A stretch of 64,000 bases of DNA from Reinekea marinisedimentorum (GCF_004341165.1 NZ_SLZR01000011.1:1-64000), one strand, 5' to 3'. Numbered from the stretch's first letter, positions 1 to 9,928 are shown. Notes: generated from the letters alone by a model not told the origin. A program made the numbers and translations.

Positions 1-89
1 TGATTAAACTTTAACAAAACACAAAAGGATTTTTTTTGGTTTATTGAAAATTATTCTTTTAAATTAATGAGTTAGCTGTTTCTGGATGG

Positions 90-299
<210 letters not shown>

Positions 300-300
<1 letters not shown>

Positions 301-1547
301 TACAAATAATCAAACAAACTCAACTGATTAATTGAAGTATACGTCTGCTGTACCGCTTCGAGCACAAACTCTTCATAGGTAAGCTGGCTGACGGCGGCGG
401 CGTAGTCTAAATCTTCCAGGTCGGAGCGGATTTCCTGCGCCGAGAGAATGTTATCCGCCAGCTGGTCCGACATATCTTCGGTGGCGTTCAACCGGGTACC
501 GATGTTTGCGCGCACGCTGGAGACGTTATCGATGGCGTTATCTAAATTACTCAACGCATCTTCAATGGCAGCGCTGTAAAGCTCGGTGTATTCGGAATCG
601 CTGCCGTAGTTTTCCAGTGCGTAGATGAGCTTTTCAATGGTCACGAACATGCTTTGCGAGGATGAGGTTTCAATGTAGAACTCATCCCCGGCATCCGGGT
701 CGCCGGTAATTTCCACGGTCATGCCGGCAACGGAAATATCCTGCCCTTCCACGTATTCGACGTTTTCCAGCCCATCTATCACGCGCCCGTCAGACTGGCG
801 GTACACGGTGTAATTGGTTTGTGGCGGGTCAACATCCAGTTCGTTCTGAAACTCAATCACGATGTCTTCCGGGAAGTAGGCATCCAGCGCTTCCTGATCC
901 ACCGTGATGCCCTGAGAAACAATGCCAGAGCCGGTGTTAGAGCTGCTGCCCGAGGTATAAAAAGAGTTACTGACGGAATCGATATCCAGAAACACATCTT
1001 TACCGGAATCGCTCGAAGCCAGCGTAATACTGCTGCTGATCTGCATATAGCGAACACCCTCGTCGCCCTCGTAGCTGTAACCGCCGCCGGGGGATTCTAC
1101 AAAGGCTGGCTCTTCGCTCTGGTAACCGGCGAACAAGTAATCTCCGGTGCCATCGGTGCTGTTGGCGAGTGCGACAATTTCTTCCAGATACTGTTGCATT
1201 TCATCGGCCATCGATTGCAGATCGGTATCGGTATAAACGCCTTCGTTACCGGCCTGAACCGTCAGCTCACGGATGCTGCCGAGTACATTATTCACACTGG
1301 AAAGCACGCCGTCTTCCAGCTCAAGGCGGGAATCCAGCAGCGTGATGTTATCTTCGTACTGCTCCATCTGGTTGATTTCCTGATCGAGCTGCAATACACG
1401 CGCGTAAGCGACCGGGTCGTCCGATGCAGTCAGCAGTTCTTTACCGGACGATATTTTGGCACTGGTTTCGTTTATTTGCACCTGCAGGTTCAGCATATCG
1501 CCCAGAGACTGGTTATAACTCCACGATGTAGAAATACGATCGGCCAT
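300..1547 (-). CDS. flgL: Flagellar hook-associated protein 3 (hook-filament junction)
   Basis: FlgL forms the second junction layer between the hook and the filament, outside the cell. The 415-residue product starts MADRISTSWSYNQSLGDML and has the flagellin-like N-terminal helical region with a SSGKELLTASDDP motif (about residues 32-44). It ends in the matching C-terminal helices (SQLTYEEFVLEAVQQTYTS). The centre is acidic and Gly/Ser-rich. The length is in the upper normal range for FlgL. It is the last gene of the flgF-L group, but 403 bp of palindromic tandem repeats separate it from flgK, so it may be transcribed partly on its own. No promoter is recognised upstream. Confidence 0.93.
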
Positions 1548-1584
1548 TTTTCATCTCACTTTTCACTGTTTTTAGGGTTAGAGC

Positions 1585-1950
1585 TGTTGGCCTGAAGGCC
1601 AACCTACAAAAGATGTTGCCTCTGTAGGTCAGGCTTTAGTCCGACTCTAACTTGTTGGCCTGAAGGCCAACCTACAAATGACGCTGTCTCTGTAGGTCAG
1701 GCTTTAGTCCGACGTTTACTTGTTGGCCTGAAGGCCAACCTACAAATGACGTTGCCTCTGTAGGACGGGCTTTAGTCCGACTTTAACTTGTTGGCCTGAA
1801 GGCCAACCTACAAAAGACGTTGCCTCTGTAGGACGGGCTTTAGTCCGACTCTAAATTGTTGGCCTGAAGGCCAACCTACGAAAGACGTTGCCCCTGTAGG
1901 TCGGGCTTTAGCCCGACTCAAACCGGTTGGCCTAAAGGCCAACCTACAAA
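1585..1950. repeat. 68-bp tandem repeat of REP-like palindromes between flgK and flgL
   Basis: The palindrome TTGGCCTGAAGGCCAA starts at 1587, 1655, 1723, 1791 and 1859, and in variant form at 1927: an exact 68-bp period. Between successive copies lies a second hairpin of the type TGTAGGTCGGGCTTTAGCCCGAC, giving five copies. Read on the other strand, the first palindrome also begins TGTAGG, so the array alternates two orientations of one element family. This resembles paired REP elements (BIME-like). The array fills the whole flgK-flgL gap and would form a run of RNA hairpins. Confidence 0.9.
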
Positions 1951-4900
1951 TTAAAACGATGCCAATAAGGTATCGAATAACTCTTGCGCAATCGTAATAA
2001 CTTTAGCGTTTGCGCTGTACAGCGCCTGATACTCAATCAGGTAGGCTGCTTCTTCATCCAAATTCACACCGGAAATGCTGTCGACTTCCGCCGCGGTGGT
2101 TTCCAAAATAGTTTCCGCTGCGGCCGCCTGAACCTCTGCCGTGGAGGTCATGGTGCCCACCTGCTCGACCGACTGCGCATAGCTTTCGGTAAAGGTAATT
2201 TCACCGCCGACCAGATCGGATGTTTCCAGAGCGACCAGATCGAGCGCGTTGCGGTTATCGGAGGTGCCGCCTTCGTTCCACTCAATCACAAACTCGTCAC
2301 CGTCTACCGGCGTGCCGGAGATTTCGAAGGTGAAGCCAAGGTAGGTGCTTTCGGCATCCGGTATGCCATTGAAGATACCGCCAATTTCCGGGTCGGTTTC
2401 CAGGCTGATGCCATCAGACATCACAATATCGACCTCACCGCCCATGTTCACGGCAGATACTTCATCCGGGTCGCCGGTGCCGGTCACCGTCATATAAACC
2501 TGATAGCTCAGATTGCCGTTGGCATCGACAGAAACCGAGGCGCTGCTGCTGTCATCCAGCTGATCGGTAATCTGCTCTTCAAAGGCAGCGAGCAGCGAGT
2601 CGGAATCGGCATAGTATTGATCCATGGTGATGTAGCCGGTGCGGCCATCGGGCAGATAGATTTCATACTCATAGGGGCCGCCTTCGGTGAAGTCGTAACC
2701 GGTCAGGCTGTTGATCTCGCCATTGGTATTGCCGGATATCGGGTCAATGGTGTAACTCTGGCCGTTACTCAGTTGGAACGAATCGCCCGGGTCGATGTAA
2801 TCGGTCAGGCCATCGACCAGAACCTCCTGCGGTTCATCGCCGGTCATTTCAATCAGAATGTCATCGCCATTCGCACTGGTAATGGTGAGCGTGGTGCCGT
2901 CCGATTTAGCAGTAATGCCCATGTACGAAAGTTCATAATTGCTGTTGATGCGGTCGGCGAGGAAATCCGGCGTCATTTCATCCGGCACTTCTTCCGGGTA
3001 GCCGTCCATGTAGGTGCTCTGATTGGAAGATTCAACCACATCGGTAATGTTGACGCCGTTAATCCAGACTTCGAAATCATTGGAAGGATTGTAAGTGGTG
3101 CCGTTGTTCGTGAAGTTGGTCAGCTGCACTTCGGTATAGGCGCGGGCTTCAATGCCATCGACCAGGTTCAGCGCATTCGCGATATCGGCCGCTGAGGTTC
3201 CGGTTTCAGTGGAGACTTCATCCAGCAGGCTGGTTTCGCCGGTTTCAGGGTCGGTGTAGTAGAACTCAAAGCGTTCAGCGTTGATGCCGTTTTCCAGGCT
3301 ATCGAAGCTGCCCTGGGTGCCGGTTTCTGCCGCAGCCGGCAACCGGGCGCGCCAGCTGCTAACCTGCGTTTCACCTGGGTCGTCGGTAAAGATGGTGTTG
3401 GTTGCACCCGGCACATAGCTGAGGTTTTCCATCGGCGGGTCGAGCGCGGTTGGGTTGCTCGGGTCGGTGTTGTCATAAACCGAGTAGGTTGTCTCGCTGG
3501 TGAACACAATAATCAGAGGCGGTGAAAGCTCACCATCTACAGAGAACATACTGGTATCGGTACTGAGCATGGTGCCCTGATCGATCACACCGGTGCCGTT
3601 ATTGCTCAGGCTGGTATCTGCACGAATGGGGTACGCCAGGGCAATTTCTTCCGCTTCGGTGATTGCCACATCAACTGCGGCTGCAGCGTTTGCATAGGGG
3701 TTTACAGTAAAGGAATCTCCCTCTTTAAAGGTGCCCGATTCTATAACCAGTTTGAGGCCATCGAATTCAATTTCCTGCGGGAAGGTATTTTCCAGTGACC
3801 CTTCGGCAACAACATCGCCATCGCTGTTGGTAATTTCAAAGCGGGAGGAATCCGGCCCCGGTACCGAGAGCGTATACTCGCTGCCGGTCAGCGCGCTGGT
3901 ATCGTCAATATAAACACTGAAGTAGTTATCGTTCGATGATGTATTGCTGCCATAGGCAGATACCCGGTTACTGACCAGATCTTCACTGTTCATGTCTGCG
4001 AAGAAGTTTCCACCCCAATCGCCGTTCAGGTCGATACCCACCGAATGGGTGGCGTTGGTTTCTTCAACAAAGGTAATGGCCAGCAGGCCTAAGTTATTGA
4101 TGGTTTCGTCGAGCGCGTTTTCGCGGAAGTTGATCATACCGGCAATGGCACCGCTGGTAATTTCATTGGTAATGTCGATCGAGGTTGTGGAACCCACAAA
4201 GGTGATGCCGGTTTGAGTCGGGTCTTCTTCCGATGGTGTGGCTTCCAGCGAATAAGCACTGTTACCCAGCACTAGTGCCTGGCCGCTGCCAATATAAATA
4301 TCGTATGCGCCATCCACTTCAACCACATCGGTATCCACATAGGCTGAAAGCTCCAGAATGGCCTGGTCACGCGCGTCCAGTAAATCGTTCGGCGCTGCCG
4401 TTTCAGAGCTTCCTTCGGCGGCAATAATTTCCGCATTCAGCGTGGCAATGGTGGTGGCCAGTGAGTTCACCTGTGCGATTGAGGCTTCTAACTGGCTGTT
4501 GAGGGTATCTTCAATATCACCCAGATAATCTGCTATGGAGTTGAACTGACTGGCCAGGCTTTCGGCTTCGGCCAGCACAACATCGCGCGATGGCACATAA
4601 GATGGGTCATCCGCCGCTGTTTGCAGCGCGGCAAAGTAATCATCCATGGCCGACTGTAAACCGGTAGAGTCATTGGACAGCAGCGTATCCACCTGCGCCA
4701 GTAGGTCGGCATAGGTTTCCAGGTCGTAGTAATCGGAAGTATCGGACTGCAATTGCAGCGTCAGGTATTCATCGGTTATGCGTGATACTTCTGAAACGCT
4801 CACACCATTGCCAACATAGCCAAAGCCGTAATAGGTTGAGTTGGCGGTTTCCATGGAAACCTGCTGGCGCGAATAACCTTCGGTATTGGCGTTAGAGATG

Positions 4901-4971
4901 TTGTTACCGGTGGTATCCAGCGCGGTTTGCGCAACACTCAGGCCGGAGACGGCAGTTGATAGCAAGCTCAT
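1951..4971 (-). CDS. flgK: Flagellar hook-associated protein 1, enlarged (1006 aa)
   Basis: FlgK is the first junction protein between hook and filament. The N-terminus (MSLLSTAVSGLSVAQTALDT, then TGNNISNANTEGYSRQ) and the C-terminus (SDNRNAL at about 904-910, VNLDEEAA at about 969, AKVITIAQELFDTLL) are classical. The family is usually about 550-680 residues; the extra length lies in the middle, about 450-840. It contains segments resembling flagellin IN modules, for example FEVWINGVNITDVV...LADRINSNYELSYMGITAKSDGTTLTI. A stretch at 843-870 (GGEVDIVMSDGISLETDPE) has a clear counterpart in the giant FlgE. The start is supported by GGAG six bases upstream. It follows flgJ after 10 bp. Confidence 0.94.
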   Translation of the reverse strand: MSLLSTAVSGLSVAQTALDTTGNNISNANTEGYSRQQVSMETANSTYYGFGYVGNGVSVSEVSRITDEYLTLQLQSDTSDYYDLETYADLLAQVDTLLSNDSTGLQSAMDDYFAALQTAADDPSYVPSRDVVLAEAESLASQFNSIADYLGDIEDTLNSQLEASIAQVNSLATTIATLNAEIIAAEGSSETAAPNDLLDARDQAILELSAYVDTDVVEVDGAYDIYIGSGQALVLGNSAYSLEATPSEEDPTQTGITFVGSTTSIDITNEITSGAIAGMINFRENALDETINNLGLLAITFVEETNATHSVGIDLNGDWGGNFFADMNSEDLVSNRVSAYGSNTSSNDNYFSVYIDDTSALTGSEYTLSVPGPDSSRFEITNSDGDVVAEGSLENTFPQEIEFDGLKLVIESGTFKEGDSFTVNPYANAAAAVDVAITEAEEIALAYPIRADTSLSNNGTGVIDQGTMLSTDTSMFSVDGELSPPLIIVFTSETTYSVYDNTDPSNPTALDPPMENLSYVPGATNTIFTDDPGETQVSSWRARLPAAAETGTQGSFDSLENGINAERFEFYYTDPETGETSLLDEVSTETGTSAADIANALNLVDGIEARAYTEVQLTNFTNNGTTYNPSNDFEVWINGVNITDVVESSNQSTYMDGYPEEVPDEMTPDFLADRINSNYELSYMGITAKSDGTTLTITSANGDDILIEMTGDEPQEVLVDGLTDYIDPGDSFQLSNGQSYTIDPISGNTNGEINSLTGYDFTEGGPYEYEIYLPDGRTGYITMDQYYADSDSLLAAFEEQITDQLDDSSSASVSVDANGNLSYQVYMTVTGTGDPDEVSAVNMGGEVDIVMSDGISLETDPEIGGIFNGIPDAESTYLGFTFEISGTPVDGDEFVIEWNEGGTSDNRNALDLVALETSDLVGGEITFTESYAQSVEQVGTMTSTAEVQAAAAETILETTAAEVDSISGVNLDEEAAYLIEYQALYSANAKVITIAQELFDTLLASF

Positions 4972-4981
4972 TTATCGCTCC

Positions 4982-5917
4982 TTAAACCTCATCAAACCAT
5001 TCGCTTTGCGAAATGCGCAAAATTTTATCGGCGTAGTTCGGGTCGGTTGCGTAACCGGCTTTCTGCAGCGCGTTTACGTATTCGGCATCGTTACCGGCAT
5101 TGGCAACGGCCTGTTCATAACGGCGGTTGCCGGTAATAAATTCCGCATAATCGTTGAAGGATTGTTCGGCGTTTTTATAGGCGCGGAACGGTTCTTTCAC
5201 CTTAATGGCGCGGCCGTCGATGTATTCTGTTGTCATGGTTGAAGCCGATTCACCCTGCCAGCCGTTTCCGGCTTTAATGCCGAAAAAGTTGAAACTGGAA
5301 TCTCCGCTTTCGGTTTCAATCTGGCTTTGGCCCCAACCGGTTTCCAGCGCCGCCTGGGCAACCAGAACCTTGGCGGAAACACCAATAATTTCCGCTGCCC
5401 GCTTCGCCAGTGGCAACAATTGTTCAATGAAATCTTTTGGGCTGCTGAAGCTTAAATTAAATGGCTTGGCTTCCGTTACCGGCTGCTGTTCAATGGAATT
5501 TGCGTCTTCAAAGAATTGGCTTTCGGTGAGTTGGGAGTAATCCAGGCTCGGAATAACCGGCCGGCTCGATTCGCTCAAAGGCTTGGGCTCAAATTCTTCG
5601 GTATTGGCATCGTTACCCATCAGCTGGCGGTAAAGCACCTCGGCAATACCAAAACCGCCCTGCTGCGATAAGCTCAGCGTGAGCTGCTCATCGTACATAT
5701 CGCGGTAAAAATCGGTCTGGTAGGAGTTCATCAGATCGGAGCGCAGTACATCGTTGGCCTCGCGCATGCTGGCCATCACCATATCCATATACATTGATTC
5801 AAACTGCTGGGCGACTGCACGCAATGCCTCTGGGTCATCCTTACGGGCACTTTGTTTTAACGCATTCAGACTGTTGAGGTCGTTATAGTTAAAAGCGGCA
5901 TCGAGTTGTGCGGGCAT
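4982..5917 (-). CDS. flgJ: Peptidoglycan hydrolase FlgJ (rod assembly)
   Basis: FlgJ caps the growing rod and cuts the peptidoglycan so the rod can cross the periplasm. The N-terminal rod-binding domain (about 25-105, with ALRAVAQQFESMYMDMVMASM) is joined by an acidic linker to a C-terminal glucosaminidase-type domain (about 160-311). That domain holds the motif VAQAALETGWGQS; its glutamate is the expected catalytic residue. I chose the ATG at 5917 because GGAG lies seven bases upstream. An in-frame ATG two codons earlier (5923) is only two bases from that GGAG. The gene lies 10 bp before flgK. Confidence 0.93.
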   Translation of the reverse strand: MPAQLDAAFNYNDLNSLNALKQSARKDDPEALRAVAQQFESMYMDMVMASMREANDVLRSDLMNSYQTDFYRDMYDEQLTLSLSQQGGFGIAEVLYRQLMGNDANTEEFEPKPLSESSRPVIPSLDYSQLTESQFFEDANSIEQQPVTEAKPFNLSFSSPKDFIEQLLPLAKRAAEIIGVSAKVLVAQAALETGWGQSQIETESGDSSFNFFGIKAGNGWQGESASTMTTEYIDGRAIKVKEPFRAYKNAEQSFNDYAEFITGNRRYEQAVANAGNDAEYVNALQKAGYATDPNYADKILRISQSEWFDEV

Positions 5918-6010
5918 CGCCATTCTCCGGTTAAATATTGCCGCTATTTACGGTAAACAGCGGGCCTGGAAAATATATAGCTAGGGGTGTGCCAAGTTTG
6001 GGAAGACGGG

Positions 6011-6247
6011 AGATGCTAGATGCTAGTTGCTAGTTGCTAGTTGCTAGTTGCTAGTTGCTAGTTGCTAGTTGCTAGTTGCTAGTTGCTAGTATCATGCATC
6101 TAGCAGTATCAGAGATGCCAACCGGGACTTTCTGCGCAGGTGCCGAGGGGTGTTTGAGGCCGAAGGCCGAGTTCCCGAACACCGAAGTGGGAAGTACCGG
6201 TTGGTGGCATCTAGCATCTAGCATCTAGCATCTAGCATCTAACCACC
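6011..6247. repeat. Heptamer arrays flanking a hairpin, between flgI and flgJ
   Basis: About 6011-6100 repeats GCTAGTT and GCTAGAT units more than ten times. About 6205-6243 repeats the reverse complement, CATCTAG, five times. The arrays bracket a separate imperfect inverted repeat (6113-6211). The design matches the array after flgL: seven-base period and opposed orientation. Bases 5924-6010 show no gene. Confidence 0.85.
6113..6211. repeat. About 100-bp imperfect hairpin element between heptamer arrays
   Basis: The ends are inverted copies: AGATGCCAACCGG on the left and CCGGTTGGTGGCATCT on the right, differing by a 3-bp insertion. Inside, GGTGTTT (6147-6153) pairs with GAACACC (6176-6182) around GGCCGAAGGCC. 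No T-run follows, so it does not look like a simple terminator. It could be a dispersed intergenic repeat or a structured RNA element; I cannot tell which from one copy. Confidence 0.6.
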
Positions 6248-7354
6248 CTAAATAATTATCAACTCCGCCTTCAACGCCCCAGCACTCTTAAGGGCTTCCA
6301 ATATCGCCATTAAGTCGCCGGGTGCTGCGCCAACCTCATTAACGGCGTTGACCAGATCGTTCAGCGTGACGGTTGGGCCGAACAGGAACATGGGGCTGTT
6401 TTCCTGGGCGATGGCAATATCGGTATCCGGCACAACCACCGTTTCGCCTGCCGAGAAGCCTTCCGGCTGAGCGGCGGTTAAATCGTTCTGGATGGTGACG
6501 GTTAAATCGCCGTGAGTAATCGCCACCGGTTCAATGGCCACATGTTTGCCAACCACAATAGTGCCGGTGCGGGAGTTAATGATGACCTTGGCGGATTCTT
6601 CACCCGGCGTCACCTCAAGATTTTCCAGCACACTTAAAAAGCTGACGCGCTGGTTGGCATCGCGCGGTGCCGTCACCCGGATCGAGGTGGCATCGACGGC
6701 ATAGGCAGAATCCGGCCCCAGTAAATCGGTAATGGTTTCTGCCATACGCTTGGCGGTGGTGAAATCCGGGCGGTGCAGGTTGAAAGTGAGGTGATCGCCC
6801 TGCGAAAAAGACGTCGGTACGGCGCGCTCTACGGTGGCACCATTGGGGATACGGCCGGTGCTTTCAATGTTGACCTGAATGGAAGAGCCATCGGCACCTT
6901 CAGCGCCAAAACCACTGACGATCATACTACCCTGAGCCACGGCATAAACGTTGCCGTCTGCGCCACGCAACGGCGTGAGCAACAGGCTGCCGCCGCGCAG
7001 GCTATCGGCATTACCCAGACTGGAAACGGTGATATCTATCTCCTGCCCCGGCTTTGAAAAGGCCGGCAAGGTAGCGTGCACACTGACGGCCGCAACATTG
7101 GCCAGCTTCGGGTCTTCATCATCGGCAATGGTAATGCCGAACTGCTCCATCATGTTACGGAAGGTCTGGTCAGTGAAATCCGATTTATCGCCGGTGCCAT
7201 CCAAACCAACCACCAGGCCATAGCCCACCAGCTGATTGCTGCGCACACCCTGTACCGAGGCTAAATCTTTAATCCGATCGGCAAAGCCAAACGAAGCAGA
7301 CAGACACAGCAATAGCGTAATGCTTAATGTTCTTGTGATTGCCAGCGTTTTCAT
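6248..7354 (-). CDS. flgI: Flagellar P-ring protein FlgI
   Basis: FlgI forms the P ring around the rod in the periplasm. The product of 368 residues (E. coli has 365) begins with a signal peptide ([25 protein letters not shown]) and continues with [31 protein letters not shown], the family signature. I chose the ATG at 7354 because AAAGAG lies nine bases upstream and it gives a standard signal peptide. Upstream in-frame starts (7363 and 7402) are possible but would add a hydrophilic leader. It follows flgH after a 228-bp gap with repeats. Confidence 0.94.
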   Translation of the reverse strand: MKTLAITRTLSITLLLCLSASFGFADRIKDLASVQGVRSNQLVGYGLVVGLDGTGDKSDFTDQTFRNMMEQFGITIADDEDPKLANVAAVSVHATLPAFSKPGQEIDITVSSLGNADSLRGGSLLLTPLRGADGNVYAVAQGSMIVSGFGAEGADGSSIQVNIESTGRIPNGATVERAVPTSFSQGDHLTFNLHRPDFTTAKRMAETITDLLGPDSAYAVDATSIRVTAPRDANQRVSFLSVLENLEVTPGEESAKVIINSRTGTIVVGKHVAIEPVAITHGDLTVTIQNDLTAAQPEGFSAGETVVVPDTDIAIAQENSPMFLFGPTVTLNDLVNAVNEVGAAPGDLMAILEALKSAGALKAELIII

Positions 7355-7427
7355 AGTTGTCATCTCTTTGGCGTTATTTTCTTTGTTTAACTTACAGAGC
7401 AAGGTTTATGCCCTTTGGTAGTGGCTG

Positions 7428-7586
7428 GACGTGAGAGGTAAGACGTGGGATGTAAGACGTAAGATGTAAGATGTGAGACGTAAAAGAACACTGCACGCTA
7501 GAACCCTGGCGTCTTTCCCCTCACATCTAGCACCTAGCATCTAACCCCTCACATCTCACGTCTAACCTCTCACGTCCAACACCTAA
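7428..7586. repeat. Heptamer repeat arrays, inverted pair, between flgH and flgI
   Basis: Bases 7428-7485 carry GACGTAA, GATGTAA and GATGTGA units at a seven-base spacing. Bases 7520-7586 carry the opposite orientation (CACATCT, CACGTCT, CATCTAA). About 35 bases separate the arms. The units match those at 16550-16785 most closely. The right arm ends at the flgH stop codon. Confidence 0.85.
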
Positions 7587-8269
7587 AACGGCATCAACGA
7601 AGAATTAAAAAACGCCGACAGCCACCCTTGCTTAGAAGCACTCTGCACCGCACCGGAACCACTGTAGGTAATGCGCGCATCGGCCAGCTTTTGGCTGGAA
7701 ACGGTGTTATCCAGGTTAATGTCATCCGGACGCAGCATGCCTTTAATGCGGATGAATTCGGCACCGGTGTTCAGGGTGATCCATTTTTCCCCGCGTACTT
7801 TCAGCACGCCATTGGGCAGTACCTCTGCCACGGTGACGGTAATGTTGCCTTCCAGCGAGTTGGATTGATCCGCATCGCCCGAGCCGCTGAACGAACGGTC
7901 GCCATCGACAGAGGCGCTTAACGAGCTGACCTCAAACCCGGCAACCGTTGGCACGCCTAAACTGGCGCTGGAGCTCTTACTGGAAGAAGCCGCGGAGGAT
8001 TTGGAACCCTGCGTGCTTTCATCGAGCACCACGGTAATAATGTCGCCAACCTTGCGGGCTTTTTTATCGCCGTACAGGCTCAGCCCGTAGGCATCGGAAA
8101 ACAGCGAGCCACCGGCATTCGGCGGCGGCATCAGTGAATCGCTCGGCACCGGCGCGTATTCCGGGTCGCCCGGCTTTTCACTTTGCGGCAAGGAAGAAAC
8201 CTGCATGCTGCCGCAAGCGCTCAGGTAAGCGGTAATCAGCAACAGTAACGTCGTTTTGATTAGGTTCAT
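7583..8269 (-). CDS. flgH: Flagellar L-ring lipoprotein FlgH
   Basis: FlgH builds the outer-membrane L ring. The 228-residue protein has a lipoprotein signal with lipobox LSAC (Cys19), followed by the family regions GGSLFSDAYGLSLYGDKKARKVGDIITVVLDEST, then a Ser/Ala-rich stretch, and ends VQSASKQGWLSAFFNSSLMPF. The length is normal. It follows flgG after 42 bp and belongs to the flgFGHIJKL unit. Confidence 0.95.
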   Translation of the reverse strand: MNLIKTTLLLLITAYLSACGSMQVSSLPQSEKPGDPEYAPVPSDSLMPPPNAGGSLFSDAYGLSLYGDKKARKVGDIITVVLDESTQGSKSSAASSSKSSSASLGVPTVAGFEVSSLSASVDGDRSFSGSGDADQSNSLEGNITVTVAEVLPNGVLKVRGEKWITLNTGAEFIRIKGMLRPDDINLDNTVSSQKLADARITYSGSGAVQSASKQGWLSAFFNSSLMPF

Positions 8270-8311
8270 TGTTTTATCCTTACGCCTTATCTGCTTTATA
8301 AGTGCGTTGAG

Positions 8312-9097
8312 TTACAGGTTCGAGGTTATGAAACCAAGCATAGAGTCAGCGGTACTGACCACCTTGGAGTTCATCTCGTAAGCACGCTGCGTCGCAATCA
8401 GATCCACCATTTCTTCCACGATAGAAATATTCGAGGCTTCCAGCGCGCCCTGCTCCAATGAGCCAAAGCCGTCGTAGCTCGGGTCACCAATCACGGCTTC
8501 ACCGCTGGCATCGGTTTCCTGAAACAGGTTATTACCAATGGCTTCCAGGCCGGCGTAGTTGATAAAATCGGCAATCTCGATGGTGCCAATCTCTTCACCG
8601 GTGGTTTCACCTTCATACACTGCGGTGACAATGCCATCGGTGCCGATGGTGATGGTATCGGCCTGATCCGGCACCACGATGTTTGGCTCCAGCAGATAAC
8701 CGCTGGAGGTCACCAGGTTGCCTTCGGAATCAATCTGGAAGCTGCCGTCGCGGGTATAGGCTAAATCGCCGTCTGGCATGGTAATTTGAAACATGCCACG
8801 GCCGTTGATCGCCAAGTCCAGCGTTTCGCCGGTCACTTCGATATCGCCCTGGGTAAATTGCTTCTGAGTGGCAACTACGCGCGTACCACAACCCAATTGC
8901 AGGCCACTGGGCAGTTGCGTGCTCTGGGAAGACTGGCCGCCCGGTTGACGCTGCACCTGATAAATTAAATCTTCAAATACGGCACGGTCTTTTTTAAAGG
9001 CCGTGGTAGAGGCATTGGCCATGTTGTTGGAAATAGCGGACAGCGAGGTATCCTGTGCTTCCAACCCGGTTTTGCCCACCCAAAGTGCTTTCATCAT
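8312..9097 (-). CDS. flgG: Distal rod protein FlgG
   Basis: FlgG forms the distal rod. It has 261 residues, the family length. The N-terminal motif NNMANASTTAFKKDRAVFEDL and the C-terminal LVDLIATQRAYEMNSKVVSTADSML-type helix are typical of axial proteins. One oddity: the segment usually written LQLGTG reads LQLGCGTRVVATQK, placing a cysteine in an axial protein, where cysteine is rare. It lies 38 bp after flgF. Confidence 0.95.
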   Translation of the reverse strand: MMKALWVGKTGLEAQDTSLSAISNNMANASTTAFKKDRAVFEDLIYQVQRQPGGQSSQSTQLPSGLQLGCGTRVVATQKQFTQGDIEVTGETLDLAINGRGMFQITMPDGDLAYTRDGSFQIDSEGNLVTSSGYLLEPNIVVPDQADTITIGTDGIVTAVYEGETTGEEIGTIEIADFINYAGLEAIGNNLFQETDASGEAVIGDPSYDGFGSLEQGALEASNISIVEEMVDLIATQRAYEMNSKVVSTADSMLGFITSNL

Positions 9098-9135
9098 AAT
9101 TTAAACCCTCTCAATTCGGTGCTGACCGACGGCTG

Positions 9136-9879
9136 TTAGCTCAGTGACAGCACGCGTGCTGCCGCCTCAGACATTTCATCAGCCGTTTTCATCATCTTCA
9201 CCTGAGTTTCGTACTGGCGACTGATGGCCAGAATGTTGGTCAGTTCGGTCACGGCGTTTACGTTAGAGCCTTCTACAAAACCTGAAACCAGACTCAGTGT
9301 TTCATCGTTTTCCAGAATGGCTTCACCCTGATACGGCCGGAACAGACCATCTTCATTCTTCTCGAAATTTTGCAGATCCGGGTTGACCATCTTGATGGAA
9401 TCAACCACCACCAACTGCTCAGCGCCGGCACCGGCCGGGCGAATGGTGATAGTGCCGTCTGCGCCAATGTCTACCCGTTCAAATTCCGGCAACACGATGG
9501 GACCGCCTTCGCCCATGACCGGTTGGCCTGACCCGTTAATGAGTTCACCCAAAGGTGTTACCGAAAAATCGCCGCGGCGGGTATAGGCTTCCTGCCCGGA
9601 AGCATCAAGCACCGCGAAAAATCCATCACCGGCAATGGCGGCATCCAGTGGATTGCCGGTTTCAATCAGGGCTCCATCATCGAAATCTGAAGACGGACGC
9701 TCTGTGAGTGCGAAGGCACGAGATGGATGGTGGTCACCCCATACCGGAATCGCTCTGGCCTGCTCGAAATCTGCTTTAAAGCCATAGGTGCCGGTGTTGG
9801 CAAGGTTGTTGGAATGCGCCGTTTGCGAATACATGTTGTTCTTCGCACCGGTCATTGCAATGTAGACTGCACGATCCAT
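9136..9879 (-). CDS. flgF: Proximal rod protein FlgF
   Basis: FlgF is a rod subunit of 247 residues. The start MDRAVYIAMTGAKNNMYSQTAHSNNLANTGTYGFKADF and the end NILAISRQYETQVKMMKTADEMSEAAARVLSLS are the expected rod-protein terminal helices. It is the first gene of the flgFGHIJKL transcription unit: a sigma-54-type promoter lies 50 bp upstream and a terminator for flgE lies beyond that. Confidence 0.94.
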   Translation of the reverse strand: MDRAVYIAMTGAKNNMYSQTAHSNNLANTGTYGFKADFEQARAIPVWGDHHPSRAFALTERPSSDFDDGALIETGNPLDAAIAGDGFFAVLDASGQEAYTRRGDFSVTPLGELINGSGQPVMGEGGPIVLPEFERVDIGADGTITIRPAGAGAEQLVVVDSIKMVNPDLQNFEKNEDGLFRPYQGEAILENDETLSLVSGFVEGSNVNAVTELTNILAISRQYETQVKMMKTADEMSEAAARVLSLS

Positions 9880-9928
9880 TTCGTACTCCTGTAATTCATA
9901 GCCATAAGTGGCAATTACAGAGAGTAAA

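Noticed and set aside
1984-3195. 403-codon open frame antisense to flgK
   Set aside because: Shadow of the flgK coding bias; no start signal or known domain, and flgK is certain.
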